Source: SHVO01 sp041906145 (GTDB taxonomy: Bacteria > Pseudomonadota > Alphaproteobacteria > Rhodospirillales > Rhodospirillaceae). From it: a stretch of 64,000 nucleotides of DNA. The position numbers were made by a program, and so were the translations under genes. Position 1 is the first letter of the stretch; the number at the start of each line of letters is the position of its first letter. Below the pieces are notes generated by a model that had not been told where the DNA came from, made no database searches, and saw nothing but the letters and a program-made list of their open reading frames with translations. Positions 16,174 through 25,217 of this stretch are shown here, in pieces. The stretch lies in contig JAYRJU010000004.1 of NCBI GenBank assembly GCA_041906145.1, positions 186,001-250,000 on the forward strand. Reading direction: 5' to 3'.

Positions 16174-19131
16174 ATGCTGAATATCAATGCCGCCGCGCGC
16201 GCGAAGCGCCACCGCGGGGTCCGCCCGTACTCCATGACCACCGTGAGCGCGCTCGCTATACTCACTGCGACCTTCGCCGCCATTCAAGGTGCGAACGCCC
16301 AAACGGCGGCACCGGCCGCTGCATCTCTTGACGAAATCGTCGTGACGGGATCGCGCGTGGTTCGTGACGGCTATGAAGCGCCGACGCCGGTGACGGTTGT
16401 CGGAGTGGATCAGATCCAGCAATCCGGCTTTCCCGATCTCTTCAATGCCGTGCGGACCATGCCAGCGTTCGGCTCGTCCGGGGAAGGCACTCGTGCCGGC
16501 GGCAATTCGGTGTCCTCAGGACGCCAGGGTCAGAACACCTTCAACCTGCGCAACCTCGGTGAAACGCGGACGCTCTCGCTCCTCAATGGACACCGCATCG
16601 TATCGTCCGACCTGAACGGCGCCATCGACACGAACGTCTTTCCGCAGCCGCTGATCAGCCGCGTTGACGTTGTCACTGGGGGCGCCTCCGCGGCCTACGG
16701 CTCCGATGCGCTCGCTGGCGTGGTGAACTTCGTCATCGATACGGAATTCACGGGCGTGAAGGGTGAGGTGTCCAGCGGCATCACGACGTACGGCGACGAC
16801 TGGACCGGCAAATCCAACATTGCGGCGGGCATGCCGTTCGCGGGCGGCCGCGGTCATGTCGTGGCGAGTTATGACTGGAATTTCGATCCGGGCCTGTTCC
16901 CGATGAGCGCCCGCGAGTGGAACCGCGTCGCATGGAAAGTGCTCACCAATTCGGCCTACGGCACGGGCCCAGGGCAAAGCACCAGCGTTCCGGAATTCAT
17001 CGTGCGCAGCAATACCGGCCTCATCAACGCTTCCCCCGGCGGGATCATCACGGCCGGGCCTTTGAAGGGAACAGCTTTCAACAAGGAGGGCTCTCCCTTC
17101 CAGTTCATCTATCCCGATGTTCAAGGTGCCGGCTTCATCGCCGGCGGCATGGCGCCGTTGAACGACACCTCGCAGTATTCTCAGAACGTCACGACGCGCA
17201 GCCGTCAGGAGAATGTATTCTTCCGCGCAAGCTACGACATCAGTGAGAACGTCACCTTGTTCGCCCAGTTCATCAATCACTATTCGAAGACTGCCGGACT
17301 TTCGAAGCTCGATGACTCTCAGGGCAATCTGACTATCCGCGCTGACAATCCGTATATCCCGACCGACGTCGCCGCGCGCATGGCCGCTCTCGGTCTCACG
17401 TCCTTCACGATGGGATCGTTCAATCTCGATATCCCCAACCTCTCCTCGGATTTCAAGCGGCGCACTTGGGTCTATTCTGCCGGGCTCGAAGGCTCGTCGG
17501 ATGTCATGGACACGGCCTGGACCTGGGAGATATTCGGCCAGTACAGCCTCGCCAAGAACAATTTGCGGGTCGCCACCCGCAACAACCGGCTCTTTCCGCT
17601 CGCTGTCGACGCGGTGCGCAATGCCAATGGCGCGGTGGTTTGTCGGGTCAACGCGGATACCGATCCCTCGAACGACGATCCACGTTGCTTACCCTACAAC
17701 CCTTTTGGCTGGGGCAAGAACGACGCGGCGGTCATCAAATACGTGAAAGGGACGACTCACCGTCTCCAGGACAACTCCGAAAAGCTGATCGAATTCTCGG
17801 CTAGTGGCGAGCCTTTCGAGTTGTGGGCAGGGCCCGTCTCGATTGCCTTCGGCGGCGGCTGGCGCGAGGAGAAGGTCGTCGATCCGAACTTCGGTCCCAA
17901 CGCTTACGACCCCGTTTCGCTCACCCGGCCCTTCAGCGCGGGTAATTACTTACCCACGAACGGTAAATACAGCGTCACCGAAGGTTTCGTCGAAACCGTC
18001 GTGCCGCTGGCCAAAGACACGCAGTGGGCGCGCTCCCTCGAACTCAACGCGGCCGCTCGCGCGACCGACTATTCCACCGCCGGCTATGTCACCACCTACA
18101 AGGTGGGATTGACCTATAATCCCATCGACGACATCCGCCTTCGCGGCACGTTATCGCGGGATATTCGCGCGCCGAACCTCGGGGAAATCTTCGCGACCGG
18201 CACAGGAGGCCAGGCGGGCGGCATCCGCGACCCCTTCAACGGCAACCAGACGGCGGGGCTGTTTCTCACCGAGACGGTCGGCAATCCCAGCCTGCGGCCC
18301 GAGAAGGCCGACACGCTTGGCCTCGGTATCGTCCTCCAGCCAGCGTTCCTGCCGGGGTTCTCGGCGGCGGTCGATTACTACTCGATCGACATCAAAGGCG
18401 CGATCCAGCAGGTCAACGCCCAGACCACCCTCGATCTCTGCTTTATCGGGCAGACCGCCCTTTGCCAAAACATCCAGCGTGGACCGGCGACACCCACCAA
18501 TCCCGCCGGCACCATTATTCTCGTGACCTCACGCCCGACGAACTACGCCTTCAACCTCACGCGTGGACTGGACTTCGAAGCGTCATACACGACTAATCTC
18601 GATGAATGGGTCGACACCTGGTCGGGAAGCATCATGCTCCGCGGCCTCGCCGCGCACGTGATCGAGTCCACCTCCGACGACGGTCTAAACCCGCCTCTGG
18701 ACACGGCCGGCAACAACAGCAATACGAATCCAGGACCGCCGTACTGGAAATTCTTCTTGACCGCGAACTATGCGCTCGATCCGGTGACAATCGGCATGAC
18801 GGCACGCGGCGTCAGTTCAGGACATTATGGCCCTCTGTACGTCAGGCAGTCCTGCACGAGCGGCTGTCCGGTCTCTACACCGTTCCAGCGCACGATCGAC
18901 CACAACTACATCGCCGGACAATGGCTCTATGACGTGAACGTCAATTTCCGTTTTCTGCACAAGGATACGGGCGCGGTGGACGCGGACGCCTTCCTCGTCG
19001 TGTCCAATATCCTCAACTCCGATCCTCCGGTCGTCGCGACATCCTCTCCGGAATATTGGCACCGCACGAACAGTCTCCTGTACGACGTGCTCGGACGCTC
19101 GTTCCGCGCGGGGATCCGCTTCAAATATTAG
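16174..19131 (+). CDS. TonB-dependent outer-membrane receptor (cluster)
   Basis: A 985-residue outer-membrane beta-barrel receptor. A long basic n-region leads into a signal peptide ending near GANAQ, then the TonB-box/plug start LDEIVVTGSR and plug motifs (NLRNLGETRTLSLLNGHR, YGSDALAGVVNFV). The barrel ends in the aromatic residue expected for outer-membrane assembly (IRFKY). It would import a ligand using proton-motive force via TonB-ExbBD. GGGGGAA lies seven bases before the ATG. Its place among DUF1552, DUF1592 and COG4315-type genes suggests a shared substrate, unidentified. Confidence 0.93.
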   Translation: MLNINAAARAKRHRGVRPYSMTTVSALAILTATFAAIQGANAQTAAPAAASLDEIVVTGSRVVRDGYEAPTPVTVVGVDQIQQSGFPDLFNAVRTMPAFGSSGEGTRAGGNSVSSGRQGQNTFNLRNLGETRTLSLLNGHRIVSSDLNGAIDTNVFPQPLISRVDVVTGGASAAYGSDALAGVVNFVIDTEFTGVKGEVSSGITTYGDDWTGKSNIAAGMPFAGGRGHVVASYDWNFDPGLFPMSAREWNRVAWKVLTNSAYGTGPGQSTSVPEFIVRSNTGLINASPGGIITAGPLKGTAFNKEGSPFQFIYPDVQGAGFIAGGMAPLNDTSQYSQNVTTRSRQENVFFRASYDISENVTLFAQFINHYSKTAGLSKLDDSQGNLTIRADNPYIPTDVAARMAALGLTSFTMGSFNLDIPNLSSDFKRRTWVYSAGLEGSSDVMDTAWTWEIFGQYSLAKNNLRVATRNNRLFPLAVDAVRNANGAVVCRVNADTDPSNDDPRCLPYNPFGWGKNDAAVIKYVKGTTHRLQDNSEKLIEFSASGEPFELWAGPVSIAFGGGWREEKVVDPNFGPNAYDPVSLTRPFSAGNYLPTNGKYSVTEGFVETVVPLAKDTQWARSLELNAAARATDYSTAGYVTTYKVGLTYNPIDDIRLRGTLSRDIRAPNLGEIFATGTGGQAGGIRDPFNGNQTAGLFLTETVGNPSLRPEKADTLGLGIVLQPAFLPGFSAAVDYYSIDIKGAIQQVNAQTTLDLCFIGQTALCQNIQRGPATPTNPAGTIILVTSRPTNYAFNLTRGLDFEASYTTNLDEWVDTWSGSIMLRGLAAHVIESTSDDGLNPPLDTAGNNSNTNPGPPYWKFFLTANYALDPVTIGMTARGVSSGHYGPLYVRQSCTSGCPVSTPFQRTIDHNYIAGQWLYDVNVNFRFLHKDTGAVDADAFLVVSNILNSDPPVVATSSPEYWHRTNSLLYDVLGRSFRAGIRFKY

Positions 19132-19142
19132 GTGCGTGTGGG

Positions 19143-19167
19143 GCGAGGGGCCTGATAGGCCCCTCGC
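19143..19167 (+). terminator. Perfect hairpin after TonB receptor
   Basis: An 11-base perfect stem (GCGAGGGGCCT/AGGCCCCTCGC) with a three-base loop lies 11 bases after the receptor stop. There is no T run after it, so it may be a weak terminator or an mRNA 3' stabiliser between receptor and DUF1592 gene. Confidence 0.55.
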
Positions 19168-19305
19168 TGGCAACAGCAACGCGCGGGAAGTTTGGAGCTC
19201 GCGCGTAAGCTGTTGAAGACGTGATTGTTTTGCGGCCTGTTTCCGCTGTGCGGAGGTGGACCGGTTCAGTAGTATAAGTATGTGGCGTGTTTGAGGAGGA
19301 TGCTG

Positions 19306-21006
19306 GTGTATTCGTTTCGGAAGTACTTGGTTCCATCGGCGATCGCATTCGCCGCCGCGCTGGGTCTGGCGAGTTGCTCGGGCGCCGAGACGTCTACCGT
19401 CAAGAATGTTCCGGCGGCAAAGACCGTGAAAGAGCCAGCCGTCGCGGGCTCACCTGCGTTGCTCCGTCTCATCACCTCCCAACAGTACGTCAACACACTC
19501 GTCCATACGTTTGGCAAAGACTTCAAGATAGAGACCCAGTTTCCGCCGCACCGCCGGACGGACGGGCTTCTTGCCGTCGGCGCCGCGACCGCCGGTTTTC
19601 CGGCCGGCCAGATCGAACAGTATCAACGCGCCGCCGCCACTGTCGCCGCGCGGGTTGTCGATGCGGGGCATCGCGATTTCTTGATTCCATGCAAACCCGC
19701 CGATGAGAAAAAGGCGGACGCAGCCTGCGCAACGAAGTTCCTCGCCGCGACAGGCCGGATGCTTTACCGGCGCCCGATGGATCAGAATCTGCTCGATGAA
19801 GCGGTGTTGAAGGCCGGCGAAACCGGCGATCGTCTCAAGGACTTTTACGCCGGTGTTGGCGTCGCGCTTGAAGGCATGCTAATCGCGCCGGAAGTCCTAT
19901 TCATTGCCGATAAGTCAGAACCCGATCCGAATAATCCTGGCCAATCGCGGCTGGACGCATATTCGCTTGCGTCACGCTTAAGCCTTTTCCTCTGGAACGC
20001 TTCGCCCGACGACATGCTGCTCAAGGCCGCCGAAAGCGGCGAGATCCAGACTCCGAAAGGTCGTGCGCGGATCGTCGAGACGATGCTGGCCAGCCCACGG
20101 CTCGAAGCCGGCATGCGCGCTTTCTTCGACGACATGTTTGGCTTTGATCACTTCGACAATCTGGCGAAGGACCCGAATGTCTATCCGGCTTTCACCGGCG
20201 TCACCGTCCAGGATGCCCGCGAACAAACGCTGCGTACGGCATACAACTTCCTGATCACCAAGGGCCGTGATTACCGCGACCTTTACACCACGCGGGAAAC
20301 CTTCCTCTCTCCGGCCCTGGCCGCGCTCTACCAGCTGCCGACGCCTCCATATTGGGTTCCTTACGAGTTCCCGGCCGACAGCCCGCGGGCAGGACTCCTG
20401 ACCCATATCAGTTTCCTCGCGGTACATTCGCATCCTGGGCGCAGTTCGCCGACCGTGCGCGGAAAAGCCCTGCGCGAGTTGTTGCTTTGCCAGCCGGTGC
20501 CGCGTCCGCCCGCAAATGTCGACTTCTCAGCCGTGGAAAACCCGGATCCGCGCCTGCGCACCGCGCGCGATCGCCTGAACTTCCATGCCGAAAATCCAGT
20601 TTGCGCCGGCTGCCACAAGATCACGGATCCTATGGGCCTCGCGCTCGAGAACTTCGATGGGGCGGGGCGCTACCGTAAAACCGAGGGCGGCGCCGCGATC
20701 GATGCCAGCGGACGGCTCGACGGCAAGGATTTCACCGACGTGATCGGCCTGGGGGTGGCGCTGCATGACCATCCGGGGCTGTCATCGTGCCTCGTCCGGC
20801 GGATGTTCAGCTACGCAACCGGGGCCAATGTGCGGGACCAGACGACCCTCGGTTACCTGAACGAGAGCTTCGTCGCCGAGGGCTACAGGATCCCGGATCT
20901 GCTGCGGACCATCGCGCTCTCTAACGCCTTTTCGCGGGTCGCCGAACCCTATGCGCCGCCTGCGAAAACCGCCGCGGCGGCGGCCGGTGCGGAGCTCAGT
21001 CAGTAG
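19306..21006 (+). CDS. DUF1592/DUF1588-type lipoprotein with CxxCH motif
   Basis: A 566-residue protein from GTG 19306, chosen because GAGGAGG sits six bases upstream; ATG at 19300 touches that site and GTG 19282 has none. A lipoprotein signal ends in LASC. Domain order matches the DUF1595-DUF1592-DUF1588-DUF1585 set: FLAATGRMLYRRPMDQ, then YRDLYTTRETFLSP, then NPVCAGCHKITDPMGLALEN, then the FSYATGANV C-terminal region. CAGCH near residue 433 is a c-type haem attachment motif. The family commonly neighbours DUF1552 genes, as here. An envelope redox role is inferred. Confidence 0.87.
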   Translation: MYSFRKYLVPSAIAFAAALGLASCSGAETSTVKNVPAAKTVKEPAVAGSPALLRLITSQQYVNTLVHTFGKDFKIETQFPPHRRTDGLLAVGAATAGFPAGQIEQYQRAAATVAARVVDAGHRDFLIPCKPADEKKADAACATKFLAATGRMLYRRPMDQNLLDEAVLKAGETGDRLKDFYAGVGVALEGMLIAPEVLFIADKSEPDPNNPGQSRLDAYSLASRLSLFLWNASPDDMLLKAAESGEIQTPKGRARIVETMLASPRLEAGMRAFFDDMFGFDHFDNLAKDPNVYPAFTGVTVQDAREQTLRTAYNFLITKGRDYRDLYTTRETFLSPALAALYQLPTPPYWVPYEFPADSPRAGLLTHISFLAVHSHPGRSSPTVRGKALRELLLCQPVPRPPANVDFSAVENPDPRLRTARDRLNFHAENPVCAGCHKITDPMGLALENFDGAGRYRKTEGGAAIDASGRLDGKDFTDVIGLGVALHDHPGLSSCLVRRMFSYATGANVRDQTTLGYLNESFVAEGYRIPDLLRTIALSNAFSRVAEPYAPPAKTAAAAAGAELSQ

Positions 21007-21199
21007 CGGGCCTGCGCGGCAGTATCTAGCGTCCGCGGGGCCGCGGATTACCCAAAATCGCAAGAATTATCCAAGAAAACGTGTGTATATTATTCGATAA
21101 TCTAGCCTTGGCTCTGGTTCTGGAAACCCGGCGCCGGGATGATGGAGTTTTTTGCTGCGGAGAGCCTGTAAAGACAACGAACCGGTGGAGGGTTTCGAG

Positions 21200-22537
21200 A
21201 TGAGCGGTATCGAGAGACGTCGCGTCCTGCGCGGCATGTTGGGCGGCGGCGCGGTCACGGTTGGCTTGCCGCTCCTGAATGTCTTCCTCAACGGCAACGG
21301 CACGGCGCTGGCCGACGGTAAGCCGATGCCGGTCCGCTTCGGCACTTGGCACTGGGGCTTGGGCATGCAGACGAACGTGTTCGTCCCCAAGAAGACCGGC
21401 CTCAATTACGAACTCCCGGAAGAAATCGCTTCATGGAAACCGATCCAGAAGCACATGAACCTATTCACGAACACGACCGCGTTCCGCGACAACTACGAAA
21501 ACCTTTGCCACTACTCTGGCTGGGTCATCCTGCGCACAGGTAGCGCCCCGAAAGACGGGGGCCACATTCCCGGTGAATCACTGGACGTGACGGTCGCCAA
21601 CCAGATTGGCCGCACCACGCGCTTCAAAATGTTGACGGCCACGGGCACAGGCGAGACCGGTTCGACCTTGTCCTACGAAAATCAGAATACGCCGAACCAG
21701 CCGGAAATCTCGCCGCTGGCGTTCTATACCCGAATCTTTGGGCCCGACTTCCAGGATCCGAACGCGCCGGAGTTCAAACCGAACCCGAAGATCATGGTGC
21801 GCAAGAGCGTGCTGTCGGGTGTGATGGATGAGGTGAAGGCGCTGAATTCCAAGATCGGCGCCGAAGACCGTGCGCGTCTTGAGCAGTATTTCACGGGTCT
21901 GCGCCATCTCGAGCGTCAGTTCGAGCAGCAACTCACCAAACCAGAGCCGATCGCCTCCTGCAAGAGGCCGGCCGAACTCAAGAATGAACCGCCGCCGGGC
22001 AAAGAAATCGAAGTCATCACCGCGCGTCACAAGATGATGACCGACATCATGGTCATGGCCGTGGCCTGCGACCAGACCCGCGTCTTCAATATGGCGATGA
22101 CCACGCGTTCGGGCGACCCCAGCAAAGCGGGTTACGAAAAACCGCACCACACCGCGACCCACGAAGAGCGCATCGACGACCAACTCGGTTATCAAAAGGA
22201 AGTTTCGGGCTTCACCCGCAAGCTGATGTCGGCGTGGGCTTACTATGTGGAAGCCTTCACGAAGGTTCAGGAAGGCGACGGCACGCTCCTCGACAACGTG
22301 TTCATCTACGCCACGACCGATCACGGCTATGCCCGCGTCCACTCGCTGGACGGCATGCCGCTCATGACCGCGGGCGGTTGCGGCGGCAAGGTGAAGAACG
22401 GCTATCACTTCGACTTGAAGGGCGATACCGGCTGCCGCATAGGCTACACCGGCCTGCGCCTGATGGGTGTGAATACCCCGCAATGGGGTACCAAGAGCAA
22501 CCAAACCAGCAAGGAAGTCAGCGAGATCATGGCCTAA
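21200..22537 (+). CDS. DUF1552 exported protein (copy 2)
   Basis: Paralogue of the gene at 10677 with the same length, 445 residues, from ATG 21200 (GGAGGG seven bases upstream). The Tat-like start is ERRRVLRGMLGGGAVTVG and the DUF1552 opening is MPVRFGTWHWGLGM. Shared landmarks include AEDRARLEQYFTGLRHLERQ, HTATHEE and the TKSNQTSKEVSEIMA end. It has its own 193-base upstream gap and ends at a strong terminator, so it may have a separate promoter. Flanking a cluster with two copies suggests duplication followed by specialisation. Activity unknown. Confidence 0.88.
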   Translation: MSGIERRRVLRGMLGGGAVTVGLPLLNVFLNGNGTALADGKPMPVRFGTWHWGLGMQTNVFVPKKTGLNYELPEEIASWKPIQKHMNLFTNTTAFRDNYENLCHYSGWVILRTGSAPKDGGHIPGESLDVTVANQIGRTTRFKMLTATGTGETGSTLSYENQNTPNQPEISPLAFYTRIFGPDFQDPNAPEFKPNPKIMVRKSVLSGVMDEVKALNSKIGAEDRARLEQYFTGLRHLERQFEQQLTKPEPIASCKRPAELKNEPPPGKEIEVITARHKMMTDIMVMAVACDQTRVFNMAMTTRSGDPSKAGYEKPHHTATHEERIDDQLGYQKEVSGFTRKLMSAWAYYVEAFTKVQEGDGTLLDNVFIYATTDHGYARVHSLDGMPLMTAGGCGGKVKNGYHFDLKGDTGCRIGYTGLRLMGVNTPQWGTKSNQTSKEVSEIMA

Positions 22538-22564
22538 AAGGCATCTTCCTTTCGTGCACCAGGA

Positions 22565-22600
22565 CGGGCGCCGGAGCATTCCGGCGCCCGTTTTCTTTTA
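22565..22600 (+). terminator. Rho-independent terminator of the exported-protein cluster
   Basis: A ten-base perfect stem (CGGGCGCCGG/CCGGCGCCCG) with a six-base loop is followed directly by TTTTCTTTT, 27 bases after the second DUF1552 gene. Confidence 0.9.
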
Positions 22601-22686
22601 GGGCCGGCGGAAAAATGCCCGCCGGCGCTCTTCTTAAGAAGGGGCTGTGCTAGCATCGCCTAAGGGGACAGAAGGGGAGAACTCAC

Positions 22687-23745
22687 ATGGGATTGAAGAC
22701 GTCTGCGCGGGCCTGCGTCGTGGGGCTTGTGTCCTGTTTCGCGCTATCCAGTTTTGCCCAAGCTGCGGAAGGCCCCGGCGCGCTGACGCGCCTCTTGGAG
22801 GCGCAGCTTGCGCGCATGCCAGCCAAGTCAGGAATCTACATCAAGCATCTTCCGAGCGGCGAAGAAGGCATGGTGCAGGCTGACGAACACTTTGAGAGCG
22901 CGTCTACCATCAAGCTCGCGACGATGGTTATCGCCTTTCAAATGGCCGACGCCGGAAAACTGAAGTTGGAAGAGCGGGTCGAGTTGACGCCAGCCGTGCT
23001 GCGCGGCGGCTCGGGGATTTATCGCTATAAGGATCTCGGCCTGCGTCCAACCGTGCGTGACTTGATCACCGAAATGGTGATCACCAGCGATAATACCGCC
23101 ACCGATCTCATGATCGCGAAGGTGGGCGGCAAGGAACGTGTCAACGCCTGGCTGAAGGACGCCGGATACCACGTCCTCAATCAGACCCATACGACCGGCG
23201 AGTATTTCCGGCTTATCTACGCCGCGATGGATCCGAAGTACGCCAATATTTCAATGGAAGACGTGTTCGCGCTGTGCTGTGCCGACACGACGGTCCGCCG
23301 CATGCCCGTGTTTTCGGATCAGCGCAAAGCGTTGATAGAGGAGGTGAGGGCGCTCGACACCAACCGCTCACCGGCGCCCAGCGATCCAAATAACGAAAGC
23401 CGTTGGTTTGGCGCGGCCAGCCCGCGTGAAATGGGCCGCCTTGTCGAAGGCGTTGAAAAGTGCACCGTGGCAAAACCGGAAAGCTGCGATGAAATGCGCC
23501 GCATGCTGCGCGCGCAGCAGGCCGGCACGATGAAGATCCCCCATTATCTGACGGTTCCGGTTGGCCACAAGACCGGCGAAACCACCGGCGTAACCAACGA
23601 TGTCGGGGTGATCTATGCGAAATCCGGCCCCATCGTCATCTCGTTCTACAATATGAACATGACGGGATCGCGAGCCGACACCGAGGACATGATGGGCGAG
23701 GTGGCGCGGAGCGTGGTCGACTATTTCGACGGCGTGCGTAAGTAG
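22687..23745 (+). CDS. Serine hydrolase, class A beta-lactamase-like
   Basis: A 352-residue periplasmic protein with a signal peptide ending near AQAAE. It carries the class A beta-lactamase/penicillin-recognising triad: SxxK at S73-K76 (STIK), SDN at 134-136, and KTG in GHKTGETTGV near residue 296. The sequence around these motifs is atypical for acquired beta-lactamases, with a long insertion between SDN and KTG containing CCADTTVRR, so it is better called a serine hydrolase of this fold. Substrate could be a beta-lactam, peptidoglycan or an ester. It lies downstream of a terminator with its own AGGGG site. Confidence 0.85.
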   Translation: MGLKTSARACVVGLVSCFALSSFAQAAEGPGALTRLLEAQLARMPAKSGIYIKHLPSGEEGMVQADEHFESASTIKLATMVIAFQMADAGKLKLEERVELTPAVLRGGSGIYRYKDLGLRPTVRDLITEMVITSDNTATDLMIAKVGGKERVNAWLKDAGYHVLNQTHTTGEYFRLIYAAMDPKYANISMEDVFALCCADTTVRRMPVFSDQRKALIEEVRALDTNRSPAPSDPNNESRWFGAASPREMGRLVEGVEKCTVAKPESCDEMRRMLRAQQAGTMKIPHYLTVPVGHKTGETTGVTNDVGVIYAKSGPIVISFYNMNMTGSRADTEDMMGEVARSVVDYFDGVRK

Positions 23746-23786
23746 ACACAAAAAGAAAAGCGGAGGCGGCCCGAGGCCGCCTCCGC
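23746..23786 (-). terminator. Bidirectional terminator between serine hydrolase and NHL gene
   Basis: A 12-base perfect stem (23760-23771 with 23775-23786, loop CGA). On the minus strand it is followed by TTTTCTTTTTG, a good terminator for the NHL gene; on the plus strand only a weak T-rich tail follows. Confidence 0.85.
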
Positions 23787-23806
23787 TTCGTTCTCAGCGC
23801 TGGATA

Positions 23807-24904
23807 TTACTTCTTCAGCACTAATTCCTTACCTATCAGAAGCTTCTTGTCGCCATTCTTCTTCGGCACAAACTTCTGCACGCGGTTGTTGTTTGCGTCC
23901 GCCACATAGAAGTTACCGGCGTTGTCGACGTCGATTTGGTGGGCGTTGTCGCTGACGCCCGGCTCATCGCCCAGGGTGCCCCACTGGCCGACAAGTTTAC
24001 CGTTCAGGTCATAGCATGCGAACCGGCCGTACGTGGTGGCCGAGACGCACACGCGCTTGTCGTCGGTGGTGATGACGCGTGTGACACGCGCGGTGCCCGG
24101 CCACTGGTCGAGGAACTTGCCGCTGTGATCGAAGATCTGGATGCGGTCGTTGTTGCGGTCGGCCACATAGACGCGGTCAGCGTCGACCGCGACCGAGTGC
24201 ACCAGGCTGAACTGGCTGGGACCAGTGCCCTTCGTGCCCCACGACATAACATACTTGCCGTTCTTGTCGAACTTGACGACGCGCGAGTTGGTATAACCGT
24301 CCGCGACGTAGAAGGTGCCGTCCGGCATGATCGCCAGGCTGGCCGGATCGTGGAAGTGCCCTTCATCGTTTCCAGGGACCGCCTTCTCGCCGACCTTGAG
24401 CAGCAATTGCTTACCGTCGTTGCTGAACTTCAGGAGCCGGTGATTGAAACGGTCCACGACCCAAACCGGGTGCGCCGGATCATATGGGTCGATGATGATG
24501 TGGTGCGCGATGGAGATTTCGCTGTTCCATTGCGACCAGTTCTCGATCACCTTTCCGTCGGCATTCAGGACGAGCAGGTTGTTGACGTCGCCTTTGTCGA
24601 AAAAGTTGTTGTCGCGGACGACCTTGGTCTTTTCCTTCATCACCTTGCCGTCGGCGGTCAGCATCGGATGACCTTCGCGGGTGTCGTTGCGGTCGACGGC
24701 GCCGATGAAGACGCGGTTCGGATCTTCCGCATTCACGGAAACGACGCGCTGGTTCCACCCTTCGATGCCTGGCTTGAACCAGCCAACCACGACGTCATAG
24801 GGACCGGTCAAATCCAGTCCGCCCTTTTCCTGGGCGATGGCCGGCGCGGTGGCTATAAAAAGCGCCGTCAAAGAGACGCCCAAAAGTCCGTAGCTATGTT
24901 TCAT
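23807..24904 (-). CDS. NHL-repeat beta-propeller secreted protein
   Basis: A 365-residue exported protein from ATG 24904, with GGGGAGGA just upstream and a signal peptide ending APAIAQE. The mature part consists of NHL repeats predicted to form a beta-propeller: recurrent units such as ADGYTNSRVVKFDKNGKYV, ADRNNDRIQIFDHSGKFL and ADANNNRVQKFVPK. Such proteins bind ligands or serve as lyase-like scaffolds; peptidyl-alpha-hydroxyglycine alpha-amidating lyase and related propellers share the fold, but I see no basis to assign catalysis. Convergent with the serine hydrolase gene. Confidence 0.88.
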   Translation of the reverse strand: MKHSYGLLGVSLTALFIATAPAIAQEKGGLDLTGPYDVVVGWFKPGIEGWNQRVVSVNAEDPNRVFIGAVDRNDTREGHPMLTADGKVMKEKTKVVRDNNFFDKGDVNNLLVLNADGKVIENWSQWNSEISIAHHIIIDPYDPAHPVWVVDRFNHRLLKFSNDGKQLLLKVGEKAVPGNDEGHFHDPASLAIMPDGTFYVADGYTNSRVVKFDKNGKYVMSWGTKGTGPSQFSLVHSVAVDADRVYVADRNNDRIQIFDHSGKFLDQWPGTARVTRVITTDDKRVCVSATTYGRFACYDLNGKLVGQWGTLGDEPGVSDNAHQIDVDNAGNFYVADANNNRVQKFVPKKNGDKKLLIGKELVLKK

Positions 24905-25011
24905 GAAATCCTCCCCCTGCGATCTGGATATAAGCGTTCCCCGCAGCCGCCTTGGGGTCAAGTAGGCATTTGTGACGCCTGGGCGGGTTCCCTCTCGGCG
25001 GGCAACGGTAA

Positions 25012-25101
25012 TGGCGGAAGGGGTGGGATTCGAACCCACGGTGCCCTTGCGAGCACGCCAGTTTTCAAGACTGGTGCCTTAAACCACTCGGCCACCCTTC
25101 C
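25012..25101 (-). tRNA. tRNA-Ser (anticodon TGA)
   Basis: Read on the minus strand, a seven-base acceptor stem GGAAGGG/CCCTTCC encloses a D arm GTGGCCGAGTGGTTTAAGGC, an anticodon stem CCAGT/ACTGG with loop TTGAAAA, a long variable arm as expected for class II tRNAs, and a T arm GTGGGTTCGAATCCCAC. The anticodon is TGA, serine. The 3' CCA is encoded after a G discriminator. Confidence 0.97.
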
Positions 25102-25217
25102 CGGAACGGTGCTTATAACAAGTCTATCTCATAAGTCTGCGGGTTTTTTACCGCGGGCCGGCGGTGGCTGGTCCATAATAATCTCAGACAGGTTTGGACT
25201 TTGGCTGCGGGGGCTTA

